Positions 6,457-15,120 of a stretch of DNA of 16,957 nt are shown here, one piece after another. Under the pieces are notes generated by a model that searched no databases, was not told the DNA's origin, and saw only the letters and a program-made list of their open reading frames with translations. The position numbers and the translations under genes are program-made. The stretch is from Bacteroidales bacterium UBA6244 (GTDB lineage: Bacteria; Bacteroidota; Bacteroidia; Bacteroidales; F082), in contig DJVY01000204.1 in assembly GCA_002440885.1 (NCBI GenBank), positions 1-16,957 on the forward strand, in the 5' to 3' direction. How positions within the stretch are numbered: the stretch's first letter is position 1; each line of letters begins with the position of its first letter.

Positions 6457-7236
6457 ATGTCAAAAGAAAAATTAATGAAGGAAGAAGAGTTTAGTGTTGA
6501 GCAAAAGCTAATTGCCCTCTATAGTCTTCAGCAAATTGACTCCCAGATTGATAAAATTAAGATCATCAGAGGTGAACTTCCTCTGGAAGTAGAAGACCTT
6601 GAAGATGAAATTGCAGGGTTGAAAACACGTATCGAAAATTTTAACGAAGAGGTTGAGTTGCACAACCAAACGATTATTCACAGAAAAGAAGCGATAAAAG
6701 AGAGCAATTCGCTGATAAAACGCTACGAAGAGCAACAACAAAATGTAAGAAACAACCGCGAATACGACTCACTGACCAAAGAACTCGAATTTCAGGCACT
6801 GGAGATTGAATTTTCGGAAAAGAAAATCAAAGAAGCACAGTACAAAATCGAGATGCTGAATGCTGAGATTACCGTTGCCCAAACCCGATTATCTGAACGC
6901 TCTGCCGACCTGGCCTCGAAAAAAGACGAACTTCAGGACATCGTGACAGAAACGGAAAAAGAGGAAGAAAAACTGATCGAAAAATCACGCGAAAACGAAA
7001 AATATATCGAAGACCGTCTGCTTACCGCCTACAAACGTATCCGCAAAAACGCACGCAACGGGTTGGCCGTGGTTCAGATTGAGCGCGATGCCTGTGGTGG
7101 TTGCTTTAACAAAATCCCCCCTCAGCACCAACTTGACATCAGGGTACATAAAAAAATTATCGTTTGCGACTACTGCGGACGTATTTTGGTCGACAACGAA
7201 GTAGCCGAGATTGTTCACGAACAGCTCAAAAACTAA
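6457..7236 (+). CDS. Coiled-coil protein with C4 zinc ribbon
   Basis: 259 residues, mostly charged helix with heptad-like spacing from about 20 to 195, typical of a long antiparallel coiled coil. A C-terminal four-cysteine ribbon follows: CGGC (Cys213, Cys216) and CDYC (Cys237, Cys240). The layout matches the zf-RING_7/CT398 family (C4-type zinc-ribbon proteins), widespread and poorly characterised. The fold suggests a protein- or nucleic-acid-binding adaptor; nothing in the sequence shows an enzyme. It follows the Nif3-like gene by 18 bases and is closed by a strong terminator, so the two are likely co-expressed. A second in-frame ATG at residue 7 is an alternative start. Confidence 0.85.
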   Translation: MSKEKLMKEEEFSVEQKLIALYSLQQIDSQIDKIKIIRGELPLEVEDLEDEIAGLKTRIENFNEEVELHNQTIIHRKEAIKESNSLIKRYEEQQQNVRNNREYDSLTKELEFQALEIEFSEKKIKEAQYKIEMLNAEITVAQTRLSERSADLASKKDELQDIVTETEKEEEKLIEKSRENEKYIEDRLLTAYKRIRKNARNGLAVVQIERDACGGCFNKIPPQHQLDIRVHKKIIVCDYCGRILVDNEVAEIVHEQLKN

Positions 7237-7255
7237 GTGTTATTTTAAAGTTACG

Positions 7256-7289
7256 AAAAGGAGTATGGGTTTCTCATACTCCTTTTTTT
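7256..7289 (+). terminator. Intrinsic terminator after the zinc-ribbon gene
   Basis: A perfect hairpin has AGGAGTATG (7259-7267) pairing with CATACTCCT (7275-7283) around a 7-base loop. The stem extends to 12 pairs by A/T pairing, and a run of T to 7289 follows. It lies 20 bases after the stop codon. Confidence 0.9.
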
Positions 7290-7292
7290 ATT

Positions 7293-7300
7293 TACTTTTA
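7293..7300 (+). promoter_or_regulatory. Putative -7 box for the TPR gene
   Basis: TACTTTTA differs from TAnnTTTG only in the last base, as does the gapA box. It lies just past the terminator T-run and 17 bases before the TPR-gene ATG. No -33 TTG is visible because the terminator stem occupies that position. Confidence 0.3.
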
Positions 7301-7317
7301 TCGCCTCAACACTGACT

Positions 7318-8802
7318 ATGAACCGCTGGTTATTCATATTTCTGATAAGCGCACAAAACCTTTGGTCGCAACCCCATGCCCGCCTTACTCCCGAGGTTCT
7401 CCAGAGTTACAATCTGGTGTTTTCACTCCGGTTTCAAGAGGCTGAAACATTGATAGCTGAAGGAAAAAAATCTGACAACCAAAACCTGCAATATACCTAT
7501 CTGGAGAATTACATCGATTACCTGAGCCTGTTTATCAGCGAGGATGTCCACACCTTCGAAACCTTATCCAACAATAAAAGCGATCGCCTGAGTCAAGTCG
7601 AATTGTTGCCAAAATCAGAACCGTTCAGGCTTTTCATAATCGCCAACATCAATCTGCAGTGGGCACTCAGCCGACTTAAGTTTGGTGAATATTCTACGGC
7701 GGGGCTCGAGTTTATCAGAGCCTATCGCGCCATTGAAGAAAATCAACAGCAGTTTCCTGACTTTCTGCCCAACCAAATTACCCTTGGCGCTATCCATGCC
7801 ATGATTGGCGTTGTGCCCGACAAATACCAATGGATGCTCAAAATCATCAACTTGTCGGGAAGTGTTGCTCAAGGGAAACAAGAATTATCCCAAGCACTGG
7901 AACTAACCAACAACAACAAGCAATATAAAATGTTCAGACAAGAAATCCTGTTTTATCTGGCGCTGATCAACATGAACTTCTACGACAAAACCACAAGTCT
8001 GGATACGTTAAAACAATTGCTGGTAGAAGAAAACCCCGACAATCTCCTGCTTAAATACATGACCATCAACCTGCTGATGCGAACCGGAAAAAACGATGCC
8101 GCCCTTGAGGCTTTTTCCTCTATCGACAGCCTCAACCAATATTATCCGTTTTACTACCTGGAATACCTCAAAGCTGAATGCTATTTGAGACGGATGGATC
8201 TGCCAAATGCTTCTGACAGTTATCAGGATTTTATTCAAAACTTCGCCGGGACCAATTACCTCACCGATGCACACCGGAAGCTGGCCTGGTGCAGCTTGCT
8301 TGCAGGAGACACAACAGCCTATTTTGCTCACCTCACTGAAATAACAACATCCGAAACGGAAGTGGGAATAGATAAAGAAGCCAAACGGGAAGCTCAGCAA
8401 AAGACCGTGCCTAATGTTTCGCTTATAAAAAGCCGACTGCTCTTCGATGGAGGTTACTACCATAAGGCTTACTCAGAACTCATTGAAATGAATTTGACTA
8501 AACTAACCAATGAGCAAAAACTTGAAAGGGAATACAGGCTGGCACGAATTTACGACAAAACCGAACAATGGCAGAAAGCCATAACGGCCTACCGCAAGAC
8601 GATGGCTATGGGCAAAACAAGCCAAAACTACTTCGCCGGAAATTCCGCCTTGCTTCTGGGAAACATTTTTGAAATAAAAGCCGATACTTTATCGGCCATA
8701 CAAGCCTATGAACAATGCCTGGATATGGAATTCGAGGTATATAGGAACAGCATCCAAACCAAAGCCAGACAACAGTTGAAAAAACTAAAGTCCCAAAACT
8801 AA
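7318..8802 (+). CDS. Secreted tetratricopeptide-repeat protein
   Basis: 494 residues. A short signal peptide (MNRWLFIFLISAQNLWSQ) has a likely cleavage around residue 18, implying export to the periplasm or an envelope anchor. No lipobox cysteine is present. The rest is helical with TPR-like signatures (paired helices with A/G/Y/W at repeat positions), clearest at about 115-150 (ALSRLKFGEYSTAGLEFIRAYRAI), 205-290 and 375-485 (YRLARIYDKTEQWQKAITAYRKTMAMGKTSQNYFAGNSALLLGNIFEIKADTLSAIQAYEQCL). TPR domains mediate protein-protein contacts; no enzymatic domain is seen and no specific role can be assigned. It is flanked by a terminator upstream and a convergent hairpin downstream, so it is probably monocistronic. 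Confidence 0.8.
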   Translation: MNRWLFIFLISAQNLWSQPHARLTPEVLQSYNLVFSLRFQEAETLIAEGKKSDNQNLQYTYLENYIDYLSLFISEDVHTFETLSNNKSDRLSQVELLPKSEPFRLFIIANINLQWALSRLKFGEYSTAGLEFIRAYRAIEENQQQFPDFLPNQITLGAIHAMIGVVPDKYQWMLKIINLSGSVAQGKQELSQALELTNNNKQYKMFRQEILFYLALINMNFYDKTTSLDTLKQLLVEENPDNLLLKYMTINLLMRTGKNDAALEAFSSIDSLNQYYPFYYLEYLKAECYLRRMDLPNASDSYQDFIQNFAGTNYLTDAHRKLAWCSLLAGDTTAYFAHLTEITTSETEVGIDKEAKREAQQKTVPNVSLIKSRLLFDGGYYHKAYSELIEMNLTKLTNEQKLEREYRLARIYDKTEQWQKAITAYRKTMAMGKTSQNYFAGNSALLLGNIFEIKADTLSAIQAYEQCLDMEFEVYRNSIQTKARQQLKKLKSQN

Positions 8803-8828
8803 ACCTGCCGACAAAAAGCCGGCAGGTT
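8802..8828. terminator. Convergent hairpin between the TPR gene and tpx
   Basis: AACCTGCCG (8802-8810) pairs perfectly with CGGCAGGTT (8820-8828) around a 9-base loop, between two converging genes. The stem begins on the last base of the TPR stop codon. T-rich flanks are weak on both sides, so it may act as a bidirectional terminator of modest strength or an RNA 3'-end stabiliser. Confidence 0.55.
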
Positions 8829-8855
8829 ATACAACATTAAATCTGTGATTTTTTT

Positions 8856-9353
8856 TTACAAAACAGCCAATGCCGCTGCGTAATCCGGCTCATCTACTAT
8901 TTCGGATACCTGCTCGGTGTAGATTACTTTACCCTTTTCATCGATCACTACCACAGCCCTCGACTCCAGACCAGCCAACGGTCCGTCGACAATTTCTACT
9001 CCGTAGTCTTTCCCAAAGCTACCTGTTCTGAAATCAGATAAGTTTTCGACGTTTACAAGCCCTTCCGACCCACAAAACCGTGCCTGAGCAAAAGGCAGGT
9101 CTTTGGAAATGCACAGCACTTTGGTGTTCGTCAAATCGCCAGCTTCTTTGTTAAATCTACGCACCGAAGCCGCGCAAGTTCCGGTATCCAGACTTGGAAA
9201 AATGTTCAATACAAGGCGTTTGCCTTTATAGTCGGAAAGTGATTTTACCGACAGGTTGTCCTGAACCAATGTAAAATCCGGAGCCATGTCGCCAACCTTC
9301 GGCAAATTGCCAATGGTATTGATTTTATTTCCTTTAAGTGTTATTTCAGCCAT
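8856..9353 (-). CDS. tpx: Thiol peroxidase (atypical 2-Cys peroxiredoxin)
   Basis: Reduces hydroperoxides, with a known family preference for organic and lipid peroxides, using thioredoxin. With ATG at 9353 it is 165 residues, close to E. coli Tpx (168). The peroxidatic Cys60 is in PSLDTGTCAASVR and the resolving Cys94 in ARFCGSEG, the usual 34-residue spacing; Cys81 matches the third conserved Cys. PDFTLV (25-30) is the standard peroxiredoxin opening. An upstream in-frame ATG at 9407 would add 18 residues lying inside the preceding gene and unlike the family, so I reject it. The ATG lies 22 bases after the acyl-CoA synthetase stop, which suggests co-transcription. Confidence 0.95.
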   Translation of the reverse strand: MAEITLKGNKINTIGNLPKVGDMAPDFTLVQDNLSVKSLSDYKGKRLVLNIFPSLDTGTCAASVRRFNKEAGDLTNTKVLCISKDLPFAQARFCGSEGLVNVENLSDFRTGSFGKDYGVEIVDGPLAGLESRAVVVIDEKGKVIYTEQVSEIVDEPDYAAALAVL

Positions 9354-9375
9354 ATAATAAGGTGTTAAGTATTTT

Positions 9376-11139
9376 TTAAACAAACAATTTTTCAATAATG
9401 TCGGCATAACGTTTCTGAATCAAGCTGCGTTTTAGCTTAAGATTTGCCGTTATTTCGCCTGAATCCACCGTCCATTCGTGGTCGATGAGTTCGAACTTTT
9501 TTATTTTCTCAGTGTCGCCGAACTGCTTGTTGAAGCAGTCGATTTCACGTTTAAAACGATCTCTGATCACTTTATTTTTCAACATCTCTTCTGTGTTGGT
9601 CCAGGCAACACCTTTAATCTTGCACCAGGTGCGCAGGTGTTCAAAGTCGGGAACGATAAGTGCGGCGGCAAATTTCTGGTTCTCCCCTACCACCATGATC
9701 TGATCGAAAAACGGTGATTCTTTGATCTTGTTTTCCAACAAAACGGGTGAAATATATTTACCCATCGAGGTTTTAAAAATCTCTTTCACGCGTCCGGTGA
9801 TTTTTAAAAGTCCCTTGTCGTCGATAACCCCCACATCGCCGGTGTGCAGCCAGCCATCCACAATAGTGGTCGCTGTCATGGCTTCATCCTTGTAATAGCC
9901 CTTCATCACATTGTCGCCTTTCACAAGTATTTCACCCTCAGCACTTATCTTCACCTCCACCCCTTCGAGTGGCGGCCCAACCGTACCTATCTTGCGTTTC
10001 CCGGGAACAAAAGTGTTCACCGCAATCACCGGCGACGATTCCGTCATTCCATATCCCTCGAGCACGTTGATTCCGGCAGCGTTGTATATGCGGGCCAGTC
10101 TGGGTTGCAAGGCCGCACCGCCCGAAACAATGCACACCATCTCACCTCCAAAAGCCGCTCTCCACTTGCTAAACACGAGCTTATTCATCAACCTGAGCTT
10201 GGCCTGATAGAAAGCTTTACCCGTTTGGTCGAACTCGTATTTTAACCCCAGATTAACAGCGTAAAAAAACATTTGCTTCTTTATGCCTTTGAGCTTACGC
10301 CCCTTGGCCAGAATTTTATCGTACACTTTTTCGAGTAACCGGGGTACGGTGGTCATAATATGAGGACTGACCTCCTGGATATTGTCCACAATAGTGGCCA
10401 TGTTTTCGGCATAGTAAATCGAAACCCCCTTGTATTGAAGTACATAATTAACCATCCGTTCGTATACATGACAAAGTGGCAAATAGCTTAACCCCCTTGA
10501 AGTTTCGTCAACAGGAAATATGGCGTGTGAGCCTTTTACATTACTCAGAATATTTTTGTGCGACAACATAACCCCTTTCGGGAAACCTGTCGTGCCTGAA
10601 GTGTAGATCAATGTGGCCACATCATCTTCTCCGATTCCTGTTTTAAGTTTCTCCACAACATCTGGCACTGGGTTCTGTTTACCAAGTTCAATCAAACCCG
10701 ATAGGTTTTCGTAAGCCTCCACCTCTTTGAATGTGTACACTTTCTGTACGTTTTCAATGTCGGGGAGAATATGTTCGATCTTGCGCAACAATTCCTTACC
10801 GGCGACAAAGACAATTTTTACTCCGGCATGCTTTAAAATGTATTTATAGTCCTCCTCGCTGATGGTAGGATAAATAGGGACATGCACAGCCCCTATTTGC
10901 ATGATGCCCATGTCGATAAAGTTCCACTCAGGCCGGTTATTCGAAATCGTGGCAATGGTATCGCCTTTGCCGATTCCGAGTTTCAATAAACCGTAACTAA
11001 TTTGGTTAGCATAGTCATGATACTGTTCCAGACTATATTTCACCCAGTTGCCCCCCTCTTTACCTGCCAATACATCGTCCTTTTCCTTATACGACAGCCT
11101 GTAATGGGTAAGAAGATCAAATATTCTGGTTACCTCCAT
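9376..11139 (-). CDS. Long-chain fatty-acid--CoA ligase (AMP-forming)
   Basis: Activates long-chain fatty acids with ATP and CoA to acyl-CoA, at the inner face of the membrane. It is 587 residues, an ANL-superfamily enzyme of the FAA1/LACS type. Motifs are IYTSGTTGFPKG (178-189, AMP-binding P-loop), LPLCHVYERM (220-229), GYGMTESSP (362-370), DGWLHTGD (428-435), GRVKEIFKTSMGKYISP (449-465; catalytic Lys probably 461). The ATG at 11139 is preferred. A TTG 30 bases further upstream would lie inside the TACTTTTG promoter box at 11167-11174. It is upstream of tpx by 22 bases. It could equally be called fadD-like; chain-length preference cannot be read. Confidence 0.92.
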   Translation of the reverse strand: MEVTRIFDLLTHYRLSYKEKDDVLAGKEGGNWVKYSLEQYHDYANQISYGLLKLGIGKGDTIATISNNRPEWNFIDMGIMQIGAVHVPIYPTISEEDYKYILKHAGVKIVFVAGKELLRKIEHILPDIENVQKVYTFKEVEAYENLSGLIELGKQNPVPDVVEKLKTGIGEDDVATLIYTSGTTGFPKGVMLSHKNILSNVKGSHAIFPVDETSRGLSYLPLCHVYERMVNYVLQYKGVSIYYAENMATIVDNIQEVSPHIMTTVPRLLEKVYDKILAKGRKLKGIKKQMFFYAVNLGLKYEFDQTGKAFYQAKLRLMNKLVFSKWRAAFGGEMVCIVSGGAALQPRLARIYNAAGINVLEGYGMTESSPVIAVNTFVPGKRKIGTVGPPLEGVEVKISAEGEILVKGDNVMKGYYKDEAMTATTIVDGWLHTGDVGVIDDKGLLKITGRVKEIFKTSMGKYISPVLLENKIKESPFFDQIMVVGENQKFAAALIVPDFEHLRTWCKIKGVAWTNTEEMLKNKVIRDRFKREIDCFNKQFGDTEKIKKFELIDHEWTVDSGEITANLKLKRSLIQKRYADIIEKLFV

Positions 11140-11166
11140 TATTGTTGTGTTTTGGTTAGTGATTTG

Positions 11167-11174
11167 CAAAAGTA
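11167..11174 (-). promoter_or_regulatory. -7 box for the acyl-CoA ligase/tpx operon
   Basis: On the minus strand this is TACTTTTG, a full match to TAnnTTTG, ending 27 bases before the ATG at 11139. It decides the start codon, because the in-frame TTG at 11169 overlaps it. No TTG is seen at the -33 position. Confidence 0.45.
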
Positions 11175-11228
11175 AAAATAAATAAATAACTATGTATATT
11201 ACTTATTAACAGAGCAGTCAGCGGTTGT

Positions 11229-11990
11229 TTATAAGCTCTTATCGATAAGGGTAGCGCTGGCCTGAGCTGTTGGCATAATAACCAGGTCGTTGATATTTAC
11301 ATGATCAGGTAGTGAACACACGTAAAATACGGCATCGGCAACATCCTCTCCCGACAGTGGAACGAAACCTTTATAAACGCCCCCGGCCCGGTCGGCATCG
11401 CCTTTAAACCTGACCATAGAGAATTCTGTTTCGACGGCTCCAGGAGCAATCTGGGTAACTTTAATTCCTGCTTTCACAGTGTCCATACGTAATCCCTTTG
11501 TTAGCGCATCCACAGCAAATTTGGTGGCACAATACACGTTGCCGTTGGGATAAACCTCTTTGCCTGCAATTGACCCAATATTGATTACATGTCCTTTACG
11601 TCGGGCAACCATCCCAGGAACAATTGTCCGGCTAACATAGAGCAAACCTTTCACATTGGTATCTATCATACGTTCCCAGTCGTCGGTTTCTCCTTCCTGC
11701 AAAGGGTTTAACCCAACGGCCAGACCGGCATTGTTTACCAGTATATCAACCGCTTGCCACGAAGCAGGAAGCGTGCTCAGACTGTGTTCCACTTCAACAC
11801 GGTTTCGCACATCAAAGCAAAGGGTAAGCACACGCGTGTTGAATTCTGCTTGCAACGCGCTGCCAAGCTCGTCAAGTCGACTTTTCCGTCTTCCGGTTAA
11901 GATGAGGAAATCCTTTTCGGCGGCAAACCTGTAGGCACAAGCCCTCCCAATTCCGCTGGTAGCGCCTGTGATGAGTACAATTCGATTCAT
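11229..11990 (-). CDS. YdfG-like short-chain dehydrogenase/reductase
   Basis: A classical SDR of 253 residues with all core motifs: TGATSGIG (8-15, cofactor glycine loop), NNAG (86-89), catalytic Ser140 in NIGSIAG, and Tyr153/Lys157 in YCATK. Arg34/Arg35 after the second strand (LTGRRKSR) favour NADP(H). The ending DHVNINDLVIMPTAQAS resembles the YdfG subgroup (NADP-dependent 3-hydroxy-acid / L-allo-threonine dehydrogenase); that substrate is inference from wording only. It lies 83 bases downstream of the TonB-receptor stop and 59 or more bases before the ligase promoter, all on the minus strand, so it may have its own promoter (TAATTTCG at 12012-12019). Confidence 0.9.
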   Translation of the reverse strand: MNRIVLITGATSGIGRACAYRFAAEKDFLILTGRRKSRLDELGSALQAEFNTRVLTLCFDVRNRVEVEHSLSTLPASWQAVDILVNNAGLAVGLNPLQEGETDDWERMIDTNVKGLLYVSRTIVPGMVARRKGHVINIGSIAGKEVYPNGNVYCATKFAVDALTKGLRMDTVKAGIKVTQIAPGAVETEFSMVRFKGDADRAGGVYKGFVPLSGEDVADAVFYVCSLPDHVNINDLVIMPTAQASATLIDKSL

Positions 11991-12011
11991 TTAATGATTT
12001 TTTATAAGAGC

Positions 12012-12019
12012 CGAAATTA
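12012..12019 (-). promoter_or_regulatory. Weak -7-like box for the SDR gene
   Basis: TAATTTCG on the minus strand has one mismatch to TAnnTTTG and ends 21 bases before the SDR ATG, the same distance range as other boxes here. No -33 TTG is present. Confidence 0.25.
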
Positions 12020-12073
12020 CAAAAAAAAATTGTCGCCCTGATATACTGTCTCTCAATAAATCAGATCACCTTC

Positions 12074-14077
12074 TTAAAGTCCGATTTTACCCGTTGCGCC
12101 CAACACAAACCAACGGCCGGGTTGTGGAACATAGGGATAGTCTAACACATCGCTGTTGAGCAGGTTGCGACCTGACACATAGAATTTAACCCACCGGGTG
12201 GCATAAGTAATTTTCATGTTGAGTTGGTGTACCGGCGCATAGGAAACTTGCTCGCCTGATGGGTATTGAACATAAGCACCCGAGCGTTGACGGAAATTGT
12301 AAGCATACGAAACCTCCAAGCGCCGCAGCGGAAGACGGTGAACCAGATTAAAAGTCAGGTTGTGATTCAGGTAGTCGAGGGCGTATAGCGACAGGTATTG
12401 GCTGGTGTTTTTTTCCGATGACAGATAGGTATAACTCAGTCCTGCATACCTGACGATTTGCTGCGACGAGGAAGGCGACAAATACTGTGAACCCAAAGTG
12501 AAACCGTAAGTCGTTAAGCGCGTTAAGTTCATGCTCTGCCAGGGGTCATCGGGATTTAGTTTTCCCCAATCGATTAAATCTTTTCCATCACGACGAAATA
12601 TTGCAGCCGAAAAGGTGAACCGATCATTCACAAACCACTTTGAGCCAATCTCGCCTGTAAAAGCCTGTTCGGGTTTCAGGTTTGGATTACTCACCCGGTC
12701 TGGCCCGCTGTAGTACAAGTCGGTAAAGGTTGGAAGCCTGACTGAATGATTTACTGTGCCGTATATTTTAAAAGTTTCGGTAATAAAATATCCCATATCC
12801 AGTCCCGGTGAGGGGTACAATCCGTAATCGGAGTTGTAGTGCAAGCTTATCCCTCCAGCCAACGAAAAACGGTGGTAGACATAACTGTGGTTTAACGACA
12901 CATCCACGTGTTGTCTGTTTTTACCATGGTTATACCATGCAGTTGTTCCAGCTAAATAAACCGTATCTGACAACAGTTCACCTAGCACATTACTTAGAAT
13001 GGACTCGTTTTGAAACCGAAAACCCACACGGGTATCGCCGACTTTTGTATCGAATCCCGTCCCGGCATTGAACGAAATCACGTCCGTGCGGTGGTAATTA
13101 TGGCCGGTGTAGGGATACAGGCTTTTCGGTGTGGCAAATCCGGCTGTATCTGTACCTTTAATAAAGAAACCATCCTGGTGATGATACCATCCATCCCCCT
13201 CTCTGAATAACTCAAAACGATCGTTAAGCCGCCGCCAGGTAAAAGTGGCCGAAAAGGGTCGCTTCTTTTCCTGCCCATAATGCACGGTAACCAGAGTGCT
13301 TTTTACCTGCTCAAACTGATCAGGGTATTTAGGGCTATAAAAGGCCTGAGCACCAAAGGCTTTATCGATATAACCCACATAAACTTTCAGCATGCCAAGA
13401 CCCAAAGGTATTTGACTTTCGTTGGTGATAAGCCTCGAAGAAAAGTCAGTATTTGGCGTATAGCCTGCTGATTTATGCCAGCTTACAGCAGTGGTGTTAG
13501 CCCATTTCCCGAAAACTGCAGTACCGGAAACATCGCCAAAAATTAGCCCATACTGCCCTCCTGACAGATCAAAAACAAGCTCCGAAGCATCAGGCTTGCG
13601 CGTAATGATGTTAATCCCTCCCGAAAAAGCATTTGGCCCAAACCACCGGGTTCCAGGCCCTTGCATCACTTCAATTTTTTCGATGCCGGCCAGGGCAATC
13701 GCCTGACTTGAATTGTGATGCCCTGTCTGCGGATCGTTAAGTGCTACCCCGTTAAGCATCAAGAGGTTTTGGTCGAAACCACCTCCCCGCATGCTTAGAT
13801 CCGATTGCACACCCCAAGTACCGCGCTCCCGCACATCCACTCCACCATAAAAACGTAGTATTTCGTCCAGGCTGTGAACAGGAGCACTGGCAATCTGCTC
13901 GGCTGAAATCACGGTAATAGTCCTCGACAACTGCTTAAAGACAACGGGATGCGCAGAAGATTGGACCACCACCTCCGAAAGAGGAATGGTGTCGGCCTGC
14001 CCGTAAGTTGCTTTTGTCGGCAAGACCAACAACAAAAACCAAACCACCAAATAATAAAAGACCCTATATAATTTCAT
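12074..14077 (-). CDS. TonB-dependent outer-membrane receptor
   Basis: 667 residues from ATG 14077. A signal peptide (MKLYRVFYYLVVWFLLLVLP..., cleavage near residues 25-27) is followed by a TonB-box-like segment (IPLSEVVVQ, 31-39). The plug domain spans about 45-165 (TVISAEQI, SMRGGGFDQNLLMLNGVALNDPQTGHH, IEKIEVMQGPGTRWFGPNAFSGGINIITR). A long beta-barrel follows, ending in GRWFVLGATGKIGL, with Leu rather than Phe as the last residue. There is no N-terminal carboxypeptidase-regulatory-like domain and no SusD partner, so it is the compact siderophore/BtuB-like type rather than SusC. The ligand is unknown: no adjacent ABC transporter and no cobalamin riboswitch is seen. An in-frame TTG 72 bases upstream would push the signal peptide inward, so it is rejected. 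Confidence 0.9.
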   Translation of the reverse strand: MKLYRVFYYLVVWFLLLVLPTKATYGQADTIPLSEVVVQSSAHPVVFKQLSRTITVISAEQIASAPVHSLDEILRFYGGVDVRERGTWGVQSDLSMRGGGFDQNLLMLNGVALNDPQTGHHNSSQAIALAGIEKIEVMQGPGTRWFGPNAFSGGINIITRKPDASELVFDLSGGQYGLIFGDVSGTAVFGKWANTTAVSWHKSAGYTPNTDFSSRLITNESQIPLGLGMLKVYVGYIDKAFGAQAFYSPKYPDQFEQVKSTLVTVHYGQEKKRPFSATFTWRRLNDRFELFREGDGWYHHQDGFFIKGTDTAGFATPKSLYPYTGHNYHRTDVISFNAGTGFDTKVGDTRVGFRFQNESILSNVLGELLSDTVYLAGTTAWYNHGKNRQHVDVSLNHSYVYHRFSLAGGISLHYNSDYGLYPSPGLDMGYFITETFKIYGTVNHSVRLPTFTDLYYSGPDRVSNPNLKPEQAFTGEIGSKWFVNDRFTFSAAIFRRDGKDLIDWGKLNPDDPWQSMNLTRLTTYGFTLGSQYLSPSSSQQIVRYAGLSYTYLSSEKNTSQYLSLYALDYLNHNLTFNLVHRLPLRRLEVSYAYNFRQRSGAYVQYPSGEQVSYAPVHQLNMKITYATRWVKFYVSGRNLLNSDVLDYPYVPQPGRWFVLGATGKIGL

Positions 14078-14096
14078 GCTGTATCGTAAAAACCGG

Positions 14097-14104
14097 CAAA
14101 AGTA
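14097..14104 (-). promoter_or_regulatory. -7 box for the TonB receptor
   Basis: TACTTTTG on the minus strand is a full match to TAnnTTTG, identical to the box of the acyl-CoA ligase. It ends 19 bases before the ATG at 14077 and supports that start over the upstream TTG. No TTG lies at the -33 distance. Confidence 0.45.
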
Positions 14105-14200
14105 TTGAATACACAGGTAGGAAGAAAGCCCGCAACAGGACTTTTTCAATGTATAGCATCCGACTTTTTGAAACTATTTATACTCAGTAGGATAATCTCT

Positions 14201-15007
14201 TTAAAATATCCACTGGTAAATTGTACCTTTAACCGGAAAATTGCTCATGTTTAAAGGTTGGTCCGACAGAGCATAAACTGCTGATCCACTTCCCGAGAGA
14301 GAAGCATAAAAAGCACCACGCTTATACATTTCCTCCGTGATTAAAGCTATTTCAGGAAACAAGCGCTCCGCTACCGACTGAAAATCATTGTAAAGCGATG
14401 TGCGCCAAGTGTTTCGATCGGCAGCAAGCAAGACAGGCAGTGCGCTTTCATTACAGCTGGGCACGACCAGGGAATAGGCCAGTGCTGTCGGGATGCTAAA
14501 TCCCGGAAAAAATAAGGTGGCACAAACACCCTTTAGTGAAACCGCAACCAAAGAAAGCTGATCTCCTCTCCCCTCTCCCATGGACGGGCTATTTCTTATA
14601 AAAAAGGCACAATCGCTACCCAATGGGGCTATAAGTTTTTCCATGTCAGCTACAGTTAGCCTCAATCCAAAAAAACCATTGAGTTCCCTCATAAAGAAAG
14701 CCGCATCCGACGAGCCTCCACCCAATCCTGATTGTATTGGAATTCGTTTTAATAACGACACCTTTACAGGAGGAATGTCAAAAGCCTGTTGCATGACTGA
14801 ATAGACTTGGGAAACTAAATTTTTCTTCGGATCTCCCAACAGAGGCGAACCATACACTGTAAGGGCATACTTCTCCGAAGGCACAAACTCCAGCACATCA
14901 CACAATGGGATCGGATAAAAACAGGTGCGCAGGTTATGGAAACCATCCTCACGTTTATCAGTAACCATCAGTCCAAGGTTTATTTTTGCGTTGGGAAAAC
15001 AAATCAT
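14201..15007 (-). CDS. ispE: 4-diphosphocytidyl-2-C-methyl-D-erythritol kinase
   Basis: A GHMP kinase that phosphorylates CDP-methylerythritol in the non-mevalonate (MEP) isoprenoid pathway, cytosolic. It is 268 residues from ATG 15007. Family motifs are PNAKINLGL (5-13; Lys8), IPIQSGLGGGSSDAA (89-103; ATP loop), APLGSDCAFF (127-136; catalytic Asp132) and the C-terminal SLSGSGSAVYAL. An open frame runs 43 codons further upstream from a TTG, but that segment is hydrophobic, unlike the family, and crosses the promoter, so the ATG directly before ICFPNAKIN is the start. It is divergent from the GH3 gene with 113 bases between them. Its presence implies that isoprenoids are made by the MEP route. 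Confidence 0.95.
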   Translation of the reverse strand: MICFPNAKINLGLMVTDKREDGFHNLRTCFYPIPLCDVLEFVPSEKYALTVYGSPLLGDPKKNLVSQVYSVMQQAFDIPPVKVSLLKRIPIQSGLGGGSSDAAFFMRELNGFFGLRLTVADMEKLIAPLGSDCAFFIRNSPSMGEGRGDQLSLVAVSLKGVCATLFFPGFSIPTALAYSLVVPSCNESALPVLLAADRNTWRTSLYNDFQSVAERLFPEIALITEEMYKRGAFYASLSGSGSAVYALSDQPLNMSNFPVKGTIYQWIF

Positions 15008-15021
15008 GTCCAAACTTTTTA

Positions 15022-15056
15022 CAAAGATAACACAGGTTGAAGTCGTGCATCCCAAA
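15022..15056 (-). promoter_or_regulatory. ispE promoter
   Basis: On the minus strand, TATCTTTG (15022-15029) matches TAnnTTTG fully, and TTTG (15053-15056) lies 23 bases upstream of it. The box ends only 14 bases before the ispE ATG, so the leader would be about 10 bases. Confidence 0.45.
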
Positions 15057-15098
15057 ATAAAAATATTGTTAAGAATACACACATTGGCCAAAACTATG

Positions 15099-15106
15099 TA
15101 ATTTTG
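15099..15106 (+). promoter_or_regulatory. -7 box for the GH3 gene
   Basis: TAATTTTG matches TAnnTTTG fully and ends 14 bases before the ATG at 15121. With that ATG the leader would be about 8-10 bases; with the second in-frame ATG (15136) about 24. No TTG is found at the usual -33 distance. Confidence 0.4.
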
Positions 15107-15120
15107 AGGCGCAACAATCA

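Noticed and set aside
8008..8463. Minus-strand 151-codon frame inside the TPR gene
   Set aside because: Fully antisense to a gene with a signal peptide and clear TPR pattern; no promoter or domain of its own.
14078..14149. Extended TonB-receptor start at an upstream TTG
   Set aside because: It would bury the signal peptide 24 residues inside and overlaps the -7 box at 14097-14104.
14078..14200. Cobalamin riboswitch upstream of the BtuB-like receptor
   Set aside because: The gap to ispE is only 123 bases with a promoter box next to the ATG; no B12-box-like element or room for the aptamer is seen.
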